NCBI GenBank assembly: GCA_030748735.1 | Contig: JASMLK010000123.1 | Coordinates: 1 to 33,031 of the forward strand | DNA length: 33,031 nucleotides | Origin: Myxococcota bacterium | GTDB taxonomy: Bacteria > Myxococcota_A > UBA9160 > UBA4427 | Reading direction: 5' to 3' | In this document: positions 16,147 to 24,702 of the stretch, piece after piece | Layout: each line of letters begins with the position of its first letter | Position numbering within the stretch: the stretch's first letter is position 1 | Translations under genes and position numbers: made by a program | Notes under the pieces: model-generated | Database searches by the model: none | Told to the model about the DNA's origin: nothing | The model's input: the letters and a program-made list of their open reading frames with translations, nothing else

Positions 16147-16171
16147 ATGCGACACGCATCGGTGACGTCAC
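16147..16171. promoter_or_regulatory. Two adjacent palindromes upstream of the NtrC-family gene
   Basis: ATGCG-ACA-CGCAT (16147-16159) is followed directly by the perfect 10-bp palindrome GTGACGTCAC (16162-16171). They lie 63-87 bases before the start of the regulator gene. They may be regulator-binding sites. No experimental or comparative support is available here. Confidence 0.35.
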
Positions 16172-16233
16172 GGTCCTGTGTTTCGAGCGCTGGATCGTGC
16201 GATTTGAAACACGAAATCCGGCGGCCGCCCGAA

Positions 16234-17595
16234 ATGCCCCAACGAATCCTCATCGTGGACGACGACGATGCTCTGCGTGAAAGTCTGGAGCTGATCCTGG
16301 CGAGCGAGGGATACGCCGTCACGACCGCCTGTGACGGCAACCAGGCCCTCACGCGCGTCGAGGAGGTGCCGATCGACATCGTGCTCTGCGACGTCCGGAT
16401 GCCCGGCCTCGACGGCTTCGAGCTGCTTCCACAGATCGCGCGAAGGCTCCCGGGGGTCCCCGTCGTGATGATGTCGGCCTATGGCTCCGAAGACCTCGCG
16501 ATCGAGGCGATGAAACTCGGCGCATACGACTACGTGGCCAAGCCATTCCAGCCCCCGGAAGTGCTGCTCACGCTGCGCAAGGCCATGGAGCGCGAACGAC
16601 TACGTCGTGCAAACGAGCATCTGCAGCGCGACGTCGAGCGAGCGATCGGCGAAAGGCCCATCGTCGCCGCGTCGCCCACGATGATCGACCTGCTCGAGCT
16701 CGTCGAACGCACCGCCGCGTTCAAGACGACCGCGCTACTCACGGGCGAAAGCGGGACCGGCAAGGAAGTGCTCGCCCGGGCCATCCACAGCCAATCGCCG
16801 AGGCGCGCCGAGCCCTTCATCGCCGTCAACTGCGGAGCGATCCCCGAGCCCCTGCTCGAAAGCGAACTCTTCGGTCATGCCAAGGGTGCCTTCACGGGCG
16901 CCAATCGGGCGCGCCGCGGTCTCTTCCCCGAAGCCGACGGCGGAACCCTCTTCCTCGACGAGATCGCAGAGCTTCCCCAGGCCCTGCAGGTGAAGCTGCT
17001 GCGCGTCCTGCAGGAAGAAGAGGTGCGACCCGTCGGCGAGAACAAGCCCGTGGAGATCGACGTGCGCGTGATCGCGGCCACTTCGCGCGACCTCGAAACC
17101 GAGATCGCCGAAGGCCGCTTCCGCGAAGACCTCTTCTATCGCTTGAACGTCATGCACCTCGAGATCCCGGCGCTGCGTGAACGCCGCGAAGACATCCCCC
17201 TGCTCTGCGATCACTTCCTGGCGCACTTCCGGGATAGCCTGGGCAAGAGCGTGCGTAGCATCGCGGACAATGCCCTCGATCGGCTCATCCACTACGAGTG
17301 GCCCGGAAACGTGCGCGAGTTGCAGAACGTGATCGAACGCTCGGTGATCCTTGCCGACACGGAGCGCTTGCAGCTCGAAGACCTGCCGAGCAACATCGTC
17401 GAGGTTTCGACGGTCGGCGAGTCTTCGGACTCGCGCCTCTTCGCCATGAAGCCCGCGCGTCGCCGCTTCGAAATCGACCTGATCCGCCGCGCCCTCAAGG
17501 AAACGGACGGCAATCGCACCCACGCCGCGAAGTTGCTCGAGATCAGCCATCGCGCGCTGCTCTACAAGCTCAAGGAATACGGGATTCGCGACTAG
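16234..17595 (+). CDS. NtrC-family sigma-54-dependent response regulator (second pil-locus regulator)
   Basis: This is a 453-aa three-domain activator. The receiver has Asp10/Asp11, phosphoacceptor Asp53 (LCDVRMPG) and Lys103 (AKPF). The AAA+ domain has Walker A GESGTGKE at 171-178 and the sigma-54 contact loop GAFTGA at 218-223. [13 protein letters not shown] follows, and R-finger region sequences are intact. A Fis-type HTH ends the protein ([24 protein letters not shown]). The frame is open upstream to 16096, but ATG 16234 begins right at the receiver. It is the only rightward gene in the pil block and overlaps the end of the sensor kinase gene. By position it resembles the second PilR-type regulator (PilR2) of the M. 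xanthus pil region. Confidence 0.93.
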   Translation: MPQRILIVDDDDALRESLELILASEGYAVTTACDGNQALTRVEEVPIDIVLCDVRMPGLDGFELLPQIARRLPGVPVVMMSAYGSEDLAIEAMKLGAYDYVAKPFQPPEVLLTLRKAMERERLRRANEHLQRDVERAIGERPIVAASPTMIDLLELVERTAAFKTTALLTGESGTGKEVLARAIHSQSPRRAEPFIAVNCGAIPEPLLESELFGHAKGAFTGANRARRGLFPEADGGTLFLDEIAELPQALQVKLLRVLQEEEVRPVGENKPVEIDVRVIAATSRDLETEIAEGRFREDLFYRLNVMHLEIPALRERREDIPLLCDHFLAHFRDSLGKSVRSIADNALDRLIHYEWPGNVRELQNVIERSVILADTERLQLEDLPSNIVEVSTVGESSDSRLFAMKPARRRFEIDLIRRALKETDGNRTHAAKLLEISHRALLYKLKEYGIRD

Positions 17596-19096
17596 TGCGC
17601 GCTGCGCCGGCGACCGGATCGCCCGCACCGTCCGAAGCCGCAGTCGGCAGCCGCAGCACGAATACGGCGCCCGGCAGCCACCCCTGCTCGAGTAGCTCGA
17701 CGACCCCACCGAGTTGCTCCGCGAGTTGCATGGCGTTGGCGAGGCCGAGGCCCGTCCCCTGCCCCGGGTCCTTGGTGGTGTAGAACGGATCGAAGATACG
17801 TTCGCGATCGGCTTCGGCCACACCGTGCCCGTTGTCCGAAACCTCGCATTCCACGCCATCCATTACGCGACGCCGCTGGGCGACGCCGGTGGCTTCGTCG
17901 TCGACCCGCACCGTCATCGGGGCTGGGCGGACTCGCAACGCAACGCGCGGCGCCCCCCCCGCTTCGAGGGCCGCGTCGCTCGCATTGATCACGAGGTTCA
18001 GCAGGATCTGCGCGACGATGCTCTCGTCCGCGAGCGCGTCGGGAACGACGCCGTCGGCTTCGAAGCTGAATGCGACGTCGCGGTAGCGACGCTGAGCCGC
18101 GACCAGGCCAATGCTCTGTTCGGCCATGGCCGACAGGTCGACGGCCTTGCGCTCCGAGCGCGGAGGACGCGAGAAGTCGAGCAGTTGCCGCAGGATCTCG
18201 CGCACCCGCGCCCCCTGCTCACTCGCGCGATCGAGGTAACCGACCGTCGTTTCGTCGAGGCCCTCGCTCCTGCGCGCAAGATCGAGGAAGGCCAACATGG
18301 CCCCCATCGGGTTGCCGACCTCATGGGCCACACCCGCTGCGAGACTCCCCACCGAAGCGAGGCGTTCGGCGCGATCGAGGCCGTCGCGCGCCGCGCGCAG
18401 GCTCCGGTTGCTGTCGCGAAGTTCGTGAATGGCCTTTTCGAGTTCCGCGCTGCGCAGCTCGAGCGCTTCGCTCATTTCGTTGAATGCATGAGCGACGGCA
18501 ACCGCTTCCCGGGCACCGTCGACTTCGACACGCGTCCCGCTACAACCGTCACCGATCGCACGAGCGGCTTCGGAAAGCTGTGTGAGTGGGACCAGTACGC
18601 GACGGCGCAGGAGATAGGCCCCCATCGCGATGAAGATCGCGCAGTCGGCAATGACCAGAGCGAACAGCCCCTCGCCGGACACGGCCGGTGGCACGCGACC
18701 CACGGCGATTTCGCGGCTACCTGCGGCGTCCTGCATGGGCACGGCGAAACGAAGGGGTTCCCACGGACGTCCTACTCCGACGACCGGTTCCTCGGAGGCG
18801 CGCGCCTTCGCGGCGATCTCGAGCAGGGGTGTGGTGTCGACATCCGGTTGCATGCCGACCGCGTGCAGGCGCCCTGCTTCCTCGAGCCACCACTGGGTGG
18901 GACCCGAACTGCCGACGAAGCGAAAGGCAGGACCATTGGCTTCGGCCACGAGCGCGCGACCGATCAAGCCCCGCAACTGATCGAGTTGAATCGCCTGGGT
19001 TCGGACCATGAACGCTGCGAGCAGCCCCGTCGCCGTCACCATGACGAGGGTGAGACTCGCGAGCACCTCGAACTGGACGCCGCGAATCGCTCGCAT
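17570..19096 (-). CDS. Membrane sensor histidine kinase (second pil-locus kinase)
   Basis: This 508-aa kinase has transmembrane helices at about 10-30 and 144-163 flanking a periplasmic sensor of about 110 residues. A HAMP linker (about 164-216) and a short coiled coil follow. The phosphoacceptor His258 sits in GVAHEVGNPMGAM, followed by the N-box NLVINASDAA, G1 SDNGHGV and GTGLGLANAM. ATG 19096 lies four bases after the pilR stop, so it is transcribed with pilSR. Its last 26 bases overlap the convergent NtrC-family gene. These two are probably cognate (PilS2/PilR2-like). An eight-base G run on the coding strand lies in the catalytic region. Confidence 0.92.
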   Translation of the reverse strand: MRAIRGVQFEVLASLTLVMVTATGLLAAFMVRTQAIQLDQLRGLIGRALVAEANGPAFRFVGSSGPTQWWLEEAGRLHAVGMQPDVDTTPLLEIAAKARASEEPVVGVGRPWEPLRFAVPMQDAAGSREIAVGRVPPAVSGEGLFALVIADCAIFIAMGAYLLRRRVLVPLTQLSEAARAIGDGCSGTRVEVDGAREAVAVAHAFNEMSEALELRSAELEKAIHELRDSNRSLRAARDGLDRAERLASVGSLAAGVAHEVGNPMGAMLAFLDLARRSEGLDETTVGYLDRASEQGARVREILRQLLDFSRPPRSERKAVDLSAMAEQSIGLVAAQRRYRDVAFSFEADGVVPDALADESIVAQILLNLVINASDAALEAGGAPRVALRVRPAPMTVRVDDEATGVAQRRRVMDGVECEVSDNGHGVAEADRERIFDPFYTTKDPGQGTGLGLANAMQLAEQLGGVVELLEQGWLPGAVFVLRLPTAASDGAGDPVAGAARTSRESRIP

Positions 19097-19100
19097 GGGA

Positions 19101-20528
19101 CTAGTCCCGACCGCGATCGCCCTCGTCGAGGCCGAGCTTTTCGTAGCGATAGCGGAAGGAGCGGAAGGAGATGCCGAGCAGCTGTGCCGCGCGCTTCTTC
19201 ACACCTCCGGTCTTGCGCATGGCCTCGAGCAACAGCGCGCGTTCGTAGTTGTTGACCAGCTCTTCGAGGTCGACGCCGTCCTCGGCGATCTGGCACGAAT
19301 AGGTCTGTTGCGGCGGGCGCAGGATCGTGTTGGGAAAGGCGTCCGCACTGATCGCTTCACCGCGGGACAGCGCCACACCGCGCTCGACGATGTTCTCGAG
19401 TTCGCGGACGTTTCCCGGAAAGTCGTAGGCCATGAGCTTGTCGAGCGCCGACGGCTCGAGGGGCAGAACATCGCGCCCGAGTTCTTCGGAGAACTTCTCT
19501 ACGAAGTGCTGAACCAGCAACGGGACGTCCTCGCGCCGCTCGGCCAGCGTCGGCAAGGAGATTTCCATCACGTTGAGTCGGTAGTAGAGGTCTTCCCGGA
19601 AGCGGCCTGCAGCGACCTCTTCGTCGAGGCGGCGATTGGTGGCCGAGATCAGGCGCACGTTCACTGGGCGGTCGCTCGTACCACCGACCTGTCGGATCGT
19701 GCGCTCCTGCAAGACGCGCAGGAGCTTCACCTGGAGCTGCGTCGACAGCTCACCGATCTCATCGAGGAAGAGCGATCCGTTGTTCGCGGCTTCGAAGAGC
19801 CCCTCCTTGTTGCTGACCGCACCGGTGAACGAACCCTTCACGTGACCGAAGAGTTCGCTTTCGAGGAGGTTTTCGGGAATCGCACCGCAGTTGATCGCCA
19901 CGAAGGGTTCGTCGGCGCGGTCACTCTGGTCGTGGATCGCGCGTGCGACGAGTTCCTTACCCGTGCCGCTCGCGCCGCTGACCAGCACATTGATACGCGT
20001 GTCGGCCACCTGGGCGATCAGATCGTAGACGTGCTGCATCACCGGCGACGTTCCGATGATGGCGCGCGCCCGCTTGCGCACGCGAAGCTCGCTGCGCAGG
20101 CGTTCGTTTTCCCACGAGAGGAGCTTCTTTTCGAGGGCCTTCTCGACGACGTGGCGGATCTCGTCGACCTTGAAGGGCTTCGTGATGTAGTCGTAGGCGC
20201 CCTCTTTCATCGCCGCGATGGCCGAATCGGTCGTCGCGAAGGCGGTGATCATGAGGGTGACGATGTCGAGTTCGTTGTCGCGCACGAAGCGCAACAGGTC
20301 GAGCCCCGAACCGTCGGGCATCTGCATGTCGGTGATGAGTAGATCGAAGTCGTTGCTTTCGAGACACAGGGTGGCGCTCGTGACGTCGCTTGCGGTCGTG
20401 ACGTCATAGCCTTCTCGACGGAAGAAGATCTCGAGGAACTCCTGCATCGAGCGCTCGTCGTCGACGATCAGGATGCGCGCCCTGCCCTTCATGGGCTCAC
20501 GACTGCTCATTCGTTCACGACTGCTCAC
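19101..20528 (-). CDS. pilR: Type IV pilus sigma-54 response regulator PilR
   Basis: This 475-aa regulator activates sigma-54 transcription, classically of pilA. The receiver contains DDE at 23-25, phosphoacceptor Asp67 (LLITDMQMP) and Lys117 (TKPF). AAA+ Walker A GASGTGKE lies at 185-192. The sigma-54 loop reads GSFTGA (232-237), a Ser variant of GAFTGA. The C-terminal Fis-like HTH is GVKKRAAQLLGISFRSFRYRYEKLG. GTG 20528 overlaps the pilS stop (GTGA) with GAGG seven bases upstream. The first 36 bases are two near-copies of an 18-base unit, giving MSSRE twice and three possible start codons. Position after pilS and before the second kinase supports the name. Confidence 0.95.
   Translation of the reverse strand: MSSRERMSSREPMKGRARILIVDDERSMQEFLEIFFRREGYDVTTASDVTSATLCLESNDFDLLITDMQMPDGSGLDLLRFVRDNELDIVTLMITAFATTDSAIAAMKEGAYDYITKPFKVDEIRHVVEKALEKKLLSWENERLRSELRVRKRARAIIGTSPVMQHVYDLIAQVADTRINVLVSGASGTGKELVARAIHDQSDRADEPFVAINCGAIPENLLESELFGHVKGSFTGAVSNKEGLFEAANNGSLFLDEIGELSTQLQVKLLRVLQERTIRQVGGTSDRPVNVRLISATNRRLDEEVAAGRFREDLYYRLNVMEISLPTLAERREDVPLLVQHFVEKFSEELGRDVLPLEPSALDKLMAYDFPGNVRELENIVERGVALSRGEAISADAFPNTILRPPQQTYSCQIAEDGVDLEELVNNYERALLLEAMRKTGGVKKRAAQLLGISFRSFRYRYEKLGLDEGDRGRD
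20493..20528 (-). repeat. Duplicated 18-bp unit at the pilR start
   Basis: The coding strand reads GTGAGCAGTCGTGAACGA then ATGAGCAGTCGTGAGCCC. It encodes MSSRER-MSSREP before the receiver. Only the first copy has a Shine-Dalgarno sequence. Confidence 0.85.
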
Positions 20529-22285
20529 GAGTTCACCTCGACACCTGGCAGGCAGATGCGAAAGGTGGACCCTGCACCGGGTTGACTATCGAGCTGCAAT
20601 TCCCCTCCGTGGTTCTCCACGATGCGATGGACGGTTGGAAGCCCCAACCCCGTGCCTCCCTGCTTGGTGGTGAAGAAGGGCTCGAAGATGTCGTCGCGGA
20701 CGTCTTCGGGGATCCCGCACCCCGTGTCGGAGATTTCGATTTCGAGCCAATCCATCTTCGCGCCTGTCGGCAGCTCCGACGCACCAGCGCCAGAAGTGGG
20801 CGAACCCTGCGAGGCTTCTCGGTCGCCCCCCCTTTGCTCTTGAGAAGCCGGGGCGAGACGCACATGGACGTCGATCCCGAGGTGTCCTCCGTCGGGCATC
20901 GCCTGGATCGCGTTGGTCGCGAGGTTCCAGAGCGTCTGGCTCAGCTGGTCTGCGTCGCAGGCGACCCGGAGCCCCGGCTGGACCTCGCCGTGGAGCTTCA
21001 CGTTCTCGGGCAGGTTGTTCTCGATCATGTGGATCAGGTCGGCGAAGAGCTCGTCGACATCCACCGTCACCGGCACGGTGGGGGCCGGACGCGCGTAGCG
21101 CAGGAAGTCGGTAATGAGATTGCTCAGCCGGTCCGCCTCGCGCACCACGATGCCCATCAATCGCTTCGATTCACCCGCGACGTCGAGATCGCTCTCGAGG
21201 ATCTGCACCGAACCGGAGATCGACGCAAGCGGGTTGCGAATCTCGTGGGCGATCTTCGCCGCGAGTTCCCCCACTGCAGCCAGCCGCTCGGAGCGCGTGA
21301 GATCGGATTCCATCGCGACCACGTCGGTCACGTCCTGGAAGATCACCACATGACCCTGTGCGGTCCCGTCTTCCCCCCAGAGAATGCTGTCGGCGAGCCC
21401 CAGATGCAGGGTTTCGCCGTTGTGATTCAGGTAGCGCAGGCGCGTACGCAAATTGGGCGGCGGAGCCAGCCCTCCGAGGCTCGGGAGAATCCCGGTCGCG
21501 CCGGGAATCACGTCTTCGAGTTCGAGCCCCATCACCTCCTGGGCGCCGAGCCCCGTGATGCGTACTGCTTCGGGATTGAAAGAACTGATGCGGCCATCGG
21601 GGTCGGTGGTGAGCAGACCGCTCATGATGCTGTCGATGGTGGCGCGATGAAGATCGCGTAACTGCCGCAGATCGCTGGTTCGCGACTCGAGAGCCGCACC
21701 CGTGCGTTGGAGTTCGCGTGAGAGAAGCCCCGCCAGCGCACCAATGGCGAAGAGACCGCCTCCCTGCACCACCCAGACGGCGAGCAGGCGCCCGAATTCG
21801 ATCTGCTGCGAGGGGGCACGCGGCCTGAGTCCCCAGCCCTCGTTGGCCGTCAGGAGCGCAAACCCATATGCGGCGACGGAGAGCCCCGCCGCACCGATCG
21901 CCGTGCGGCTGTGAAAGAGGAGCGCGCCGTACAGGATCACCAACACATAGAGGAAGGTGAACACCGACTCGCGCCCGCCGCTGAAGTGAACCAGCGAGGT
22001 CACGATCGCGACATCGGTTGCGATCTGCGCCGAGGCGAAGCGCATCGGGTTGCGAATCCGGCCGAGCGCCGTCCCGGACAGCACGGCCGCAAAGAACGCG
22101 AACGTCACCGTCCAATAGATGCCGTTGCGCGCTTCGTCAGAAAGCTCGCGCCCGATCCCATCGAGCCCCGCCGCAATGACGAGGCTGGAAAGCGCAAGGA
22201 AGAGCCGGCCCCCCATCAGCCATACGAGGCGACGTTCGGCCTGCTCGTCCAGATCGCTTTCCCGCGGCATGCCGTCCAGCGCCAC
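20525..22285 (-). CDS. pilS: Type IV pilus sensor histidine kinase PilS
   Basis: This 586-aa kinase has a PilS-like six-helix membrane domain (about residues 20-188). A PAS domain follows at about 212-325 (IDSIMSGLLTTDPDGRISSFNPEA). The dimerisation motif has His347 in AAKIAHEIRNPLASI, followed by N-box NLATNAIQAM, G1 SDTGCGIP and GTGLGLPTVH. The start is GTG 22285 with AAGGAG upstream. Residues about 478-511 are an extra Gln/Ser/Gly-rich insertion between N-box and G1, encoded partly by a seven-base G run. It is coupled to pilR by a 4-base overlap and lies 18 bases after pilC. Confidence 0.95.
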   Translation of the reverse strand: MALDGMPRESDLDEQAERRLVWLMGGRLFLALSSLVIAAGLDGIGRELSDEARNGIYWTVTFAFFAAVLSGTALGRIRNPMRFASAQIATDVAIVTSLVHFSGGRESVFTFLYVLVILYGALLFHSRTAIGAAGLSVAAYGFALLTANEGWGLRPRAPSQQIEFGRLLAVWVVQGGGLFAIGALAGLLSRELQRTGAALESRTSDLRQLRDLHRATIDSIMSGLLTTDPDGRISSFNPEAVRITGLGAQEVMGLELEDVIPGATGILPSLGGLAPPPNLRTRLRYLNHNGETLHLGLADSILWGEDGTAQGHVVIFQDVTDVVAMESDLTRSERLAAVGELAAKIAHEIRNPLASISGSVQILESDLDVAGESKRLMGIVVREADRLSNLITDFLRYARPAPTVPVTVDVDELFADLIHMIENNLPENVKLHGEVQPGLRVACDADQLSQTLWNLATNAIQAMPDGGHLGIDVHVRLAPASQEQRGGDREASQGSPTSGAGASELPTGAKMDWLEIEISDTGCGIPEDVRDDIFEPFFTTKQGGTGLGLPTVHRIVENHGGELQLDSQPGAGSTFRICLPGVEVNS

Positions 22286-22303
22286 GGGTCTCCTTTCCCG
22301 CTT

Positions 22304-23515
22304 TTAGTTGATCGCGTCGGCGATCTTGAAGATCGGCAGGTACATGGCCATGAGGATCGTACCGATCGAGCCCCCCATGAAGACCATCATGATCGGTTCG
22401 AGCATCGATGTGAGCGCACCCACGGCAACATCCACTTCGTCGTCGTAGAACTCGGCGATCTTGGTGAGCATGATGTCCATCGAACCCGTTTCCTCACCGA
22501 CCGCCACCATCTGCACCATCATGGGCGGGAAGATGCTCGAATCTTCGAGGGGCTCGGCGAGGGTCTTGCCCTCGGAGATCGCCGCACGGCAGTTCTGTAA
22601 CTCTTCCTCGATCAGCATGTTGCCCGCGGTCTTCGCGGTGATGTCGAGGGCGTCGAGAATCGGCACGCCACTGGCGATCATGGTGCCCAGCGTACGCGTG
22701 AAGCGCGCCACGGCGACCTTCTTGATGATCGGACCGAACACCGGGAGCTTCAAGTTCAACCGGTGCACCTGGTACTTGAAGGCCAGGCTCTTGCCATACG
22801 CGGTCTTGAAGGCAATGAAACCCGCAATCGCGATCGCGATGCCGTAGCCCACGTAGGCCTGCAGCCATTCACTGAGCGCGATCACCATGGCCGTCGGGCC
22901 AGGCAGTTCGCCGCCGAAGTCTTCGAACATCTTCTGGAAGACCGGGATGACCTTGACGAGGAGCAGGAGGATGACGATCACCGCCACGGCACTCACCGTC
23001 GTCGGATAGACCATCGCGCCGCGCAGCTGACGCGCAAGCTTGTCGGCCTTCTCGAGCTGGGTGGCGAGGCGGTTCATGATCGTGTCGAGGATGCCGCCCA
23101 CCTCACCCGCTGCGACGAGGTTCACGAACAGATCGTCGAAGACCCGCGGATGCCGCCCGAGCGACTCCGCGAAAGTCTGGCCCGACTCGACGTCATTGCG
23201 TACTTCGCCGATGATGCGCTTGAACGTCGCGTTCTCGTGGTTGTCGCCGAGAATCTGCAGGCACTGCACGAGGGGAAGACCCGCGTCGATCATCACCGCG
23301 AACTGGCGTGTGAAGACGACGAGGTCCTTCGTGGTCACCTTCGGCTGCAAGAAGGTGAAGACATCTTCGATGTTCTTCGGCTTTTGCTTGACGCTGATGG
23401 GCAGGATCCCCTGGGCGCGCAGCTGCGCCATCACCCCATCCTTGTCTCCCGCCTCGAGCACGCCCTTCTTGTTCGCGCCCTGCCGTGTTCGGCCTGTCCA
23501 GGTATAAACCGCCAT
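22304..23515 (-). CDS. pilC: Type IV pilus inner-membrane platform PilC
   Basis: This 403-aa inner-membrane platform protein is acted on by the PilB and PilT motors. It has two T2SSF repeats. The first runs about 65-190 (TRQFAVMIDAGLPLVQCLQIL; VGGILDTIMNRLA) and the second about 270-395 (FTRTLGTMIASGVPILDALDI; VGEETGSMDIMLTKIAEFYD). Transmembrane helices follow the first repeat, lie near 220-240, and occupy the C-terminus (EPIMMVFMGGSIGTILMAMYLPIF). The start is ATG 23515 with GAGG upstream. Length and order are standard, between pilT and pilS. Confidence 0.97.
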   Translation of the reverse strand: MAVYTWTGRTRQGANKKGVLEAGDKDGVMAQLRAQGILPISVKQKPKNIEDVFTFLQPKVTTKDLVVFTRQFAVMIDAGLPLVQCLQILGDNHENATFKRIIGEVRNDVESGQTFAESLGRHPRVFDDLFVNLVAAGEVGGILDTIMNRLATQLEKADKLARQLRGAMVYPTTVSAVAVIVILLLLVKVIPVFQKMFEDFGGELPGPTAMVIALSEWLQAYVGYGIAIAIAGFIAFKTAYGKSLAFKYQVHRLNLKLPVFGPIIKKVAVARFTRTLGTMIASGVPILDALDITAKTAGNMLIEEELQNCRAAISEGKTLAEPLEDSSIFPPMMVQMVAVGEETGSMDIMLTKIAEFYDDEVDVAVGALTSMLEPIMMVFMGGSIGTILMAMYLPIFKIADAIN

Positions 23516-23600
23516 CTGTCCTCACTCTGCCGTGGCACCGAAGGCCCACGGTTGCGCGCCCTAGCCCGTGTCGTACCTGGCGCAGAACGACCTCGTCCGA

Positions 23601-24680
23601 TCACCCACCGAGATCACCGCCGCGACCAATGAGTTCCTTGAGTTCCTGCTCGTCGGGGCTGCGCATGATTGCGCTGTCCATCGAGATCAATCTTCGCTGC
23701 ACGAGTGACGCGAGCGACTGGTTCATCGTCTGCATGCCGAACTTGCCCTGACCGACCTGCATCGCTGAGTACATCTGGTGGACCTTGTCGTCGCGAATGA
23801 GGTGGCGGATTGCGGCGTTCGGAACCATGACCTCGAGGGACAGCGCGCGGCCGGGACCGTTCGCCCGCGGCAGCAGCGACTGACACATCACGCCTTCGAG
23901 CACGAACGAAAGTTGCTGACGAATCTGTGCCTGCTGGTACGGCGGGAACACATCGACGATGCGGTTGATCGTCTGCACGGCCGAATTGGTGTGCAGCGTT
24001 GCGAAACACAGGTGGCCGGTTTCGGAAACCGTGAGTGCGGCTTCGATGGTTTCGAGGTCGCGAAGCTCACCGATCAGCACGACGTCGGGGTCCTGGCGCA
24101 GGATGTACTTGAGCGCCTGCTTGAAGCCCTCGGTGTCCGAACCGATCTCGCGCTGGTTCACGATGCAGCCCTTGTGGGGGTGCAGATACTCGATCGGGTC
24201 CTCGACCGTGATGATGTGCTCGCTGCGCTCCTCGTTGATCTTGTTGAGGATACTCGCGAGCGTCGTCGACTTACCCGAACCCGTCGGCCCGGTCACAAGG
24301 ATCAGACCGCGACTCTTTCGCGAGAGCTCCTCGACGATGGGCGGAAGGTTCAGCTGCTCGAAGGTGAGGATCTTGAACGGGATCGCGCGGAACGCGCCGG
24401 CCACGTTGCCGCGCTGCACGAAGATGTTCCCGCGAAATCGCGAAAGGCGCTGCACGCTGAACGAAAGATCGAGTTCGTTGTCCTCTTCGAAGCGGTGCTT
24501 CTGGGCGTCGGTCAGGACCGAGTAGCAGAGCTGCTTGGTATCCTGCGGTGAAAGCGGCGGCATCTTGAGCGCGTGCAGTTTGCCGTCGATGCGAAGCTGC
24601 GGAGGCGTACCGGTCGTGAGGTGGAGATCGCTCGCCCCCTTCTCGATCATCGCCTTCAAGAGCTGATGCATGTTCGCCAT
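23601..24680 (-). CDS. pilT: Type IV pilus retraction ATPase PilT
   Basis: This 359-aa hexameric ATPase powers pilus retraction and twitching. The N-terminal PAS-like part contains KGASDLHLTTGTPPQLRIDG. Walker A GPTGSGKST is at 131-139. The Asp box is VEDPIEYLH, Walker B lies in DPDVVLIGELRD, and the His box is GHLCFATLHTN. The PilT-specific C-terminal AIRHLIRDDKVHQMYSAMQVG is present, separating it from PilB. ATG 24680 has a seven-base G run about 14 bases upstream. It lies 22 bases after pilB and 85 before pilC. Confidence 0.97.
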   Translation of the reverse strand: MANMHQLLKAMIEKGASDLHLTTGTPPQLRIDGKLHALKMPPLSPQDTKQLCYSVLTDAQKHRFEEDNELDLSFSVQRLSRFRGNIFVQRGNVAGAFRAIPFKILTFEQLNLPPIVEELSRKSRGLILVTGPTGSGKSTTLASILNKINEERSEHIITVEDPIEYLHPHKGCIVNQREIGSDTEGFKQALKYILRQDPDVVLIGELRDLETIEAALTVSETGHLCFATLHTNSAVQTINRIVDVFPPYQQAQIRQQLSFVLEGVMCQSLLPRANGPGRALSLEVMVPNAAIRHLIRDDKVHQMYSAMQVGQGKFGMQTMNQSLASLVQRRLISMDSAIMRSPDEQELKELIGRGGDLGG

Positions 24681-24702
24681 GTGAGACCCGACCCCCCCTG
24701 CC

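Larger units (their letters stand above)
15859..16233. promoter_or_regulatory. Divergent intergenic control region
   Basis: This 375-base non-coding gap lies between the leftward HTH-pilMNOPQ operon and the rightward NtrC-family gene. It holds several palindromes, described separately, plus GTGTTTC (16178-16184) matched by inverted GAAACAC (16206-16212). I see no convincing sigma-70 promoter on either strand. A weak sigma-54-like TGGCAAC-N4-CGGC lies at 15997-16011. Promoters for both directions must be here or upstream. Confidence 0.5.
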
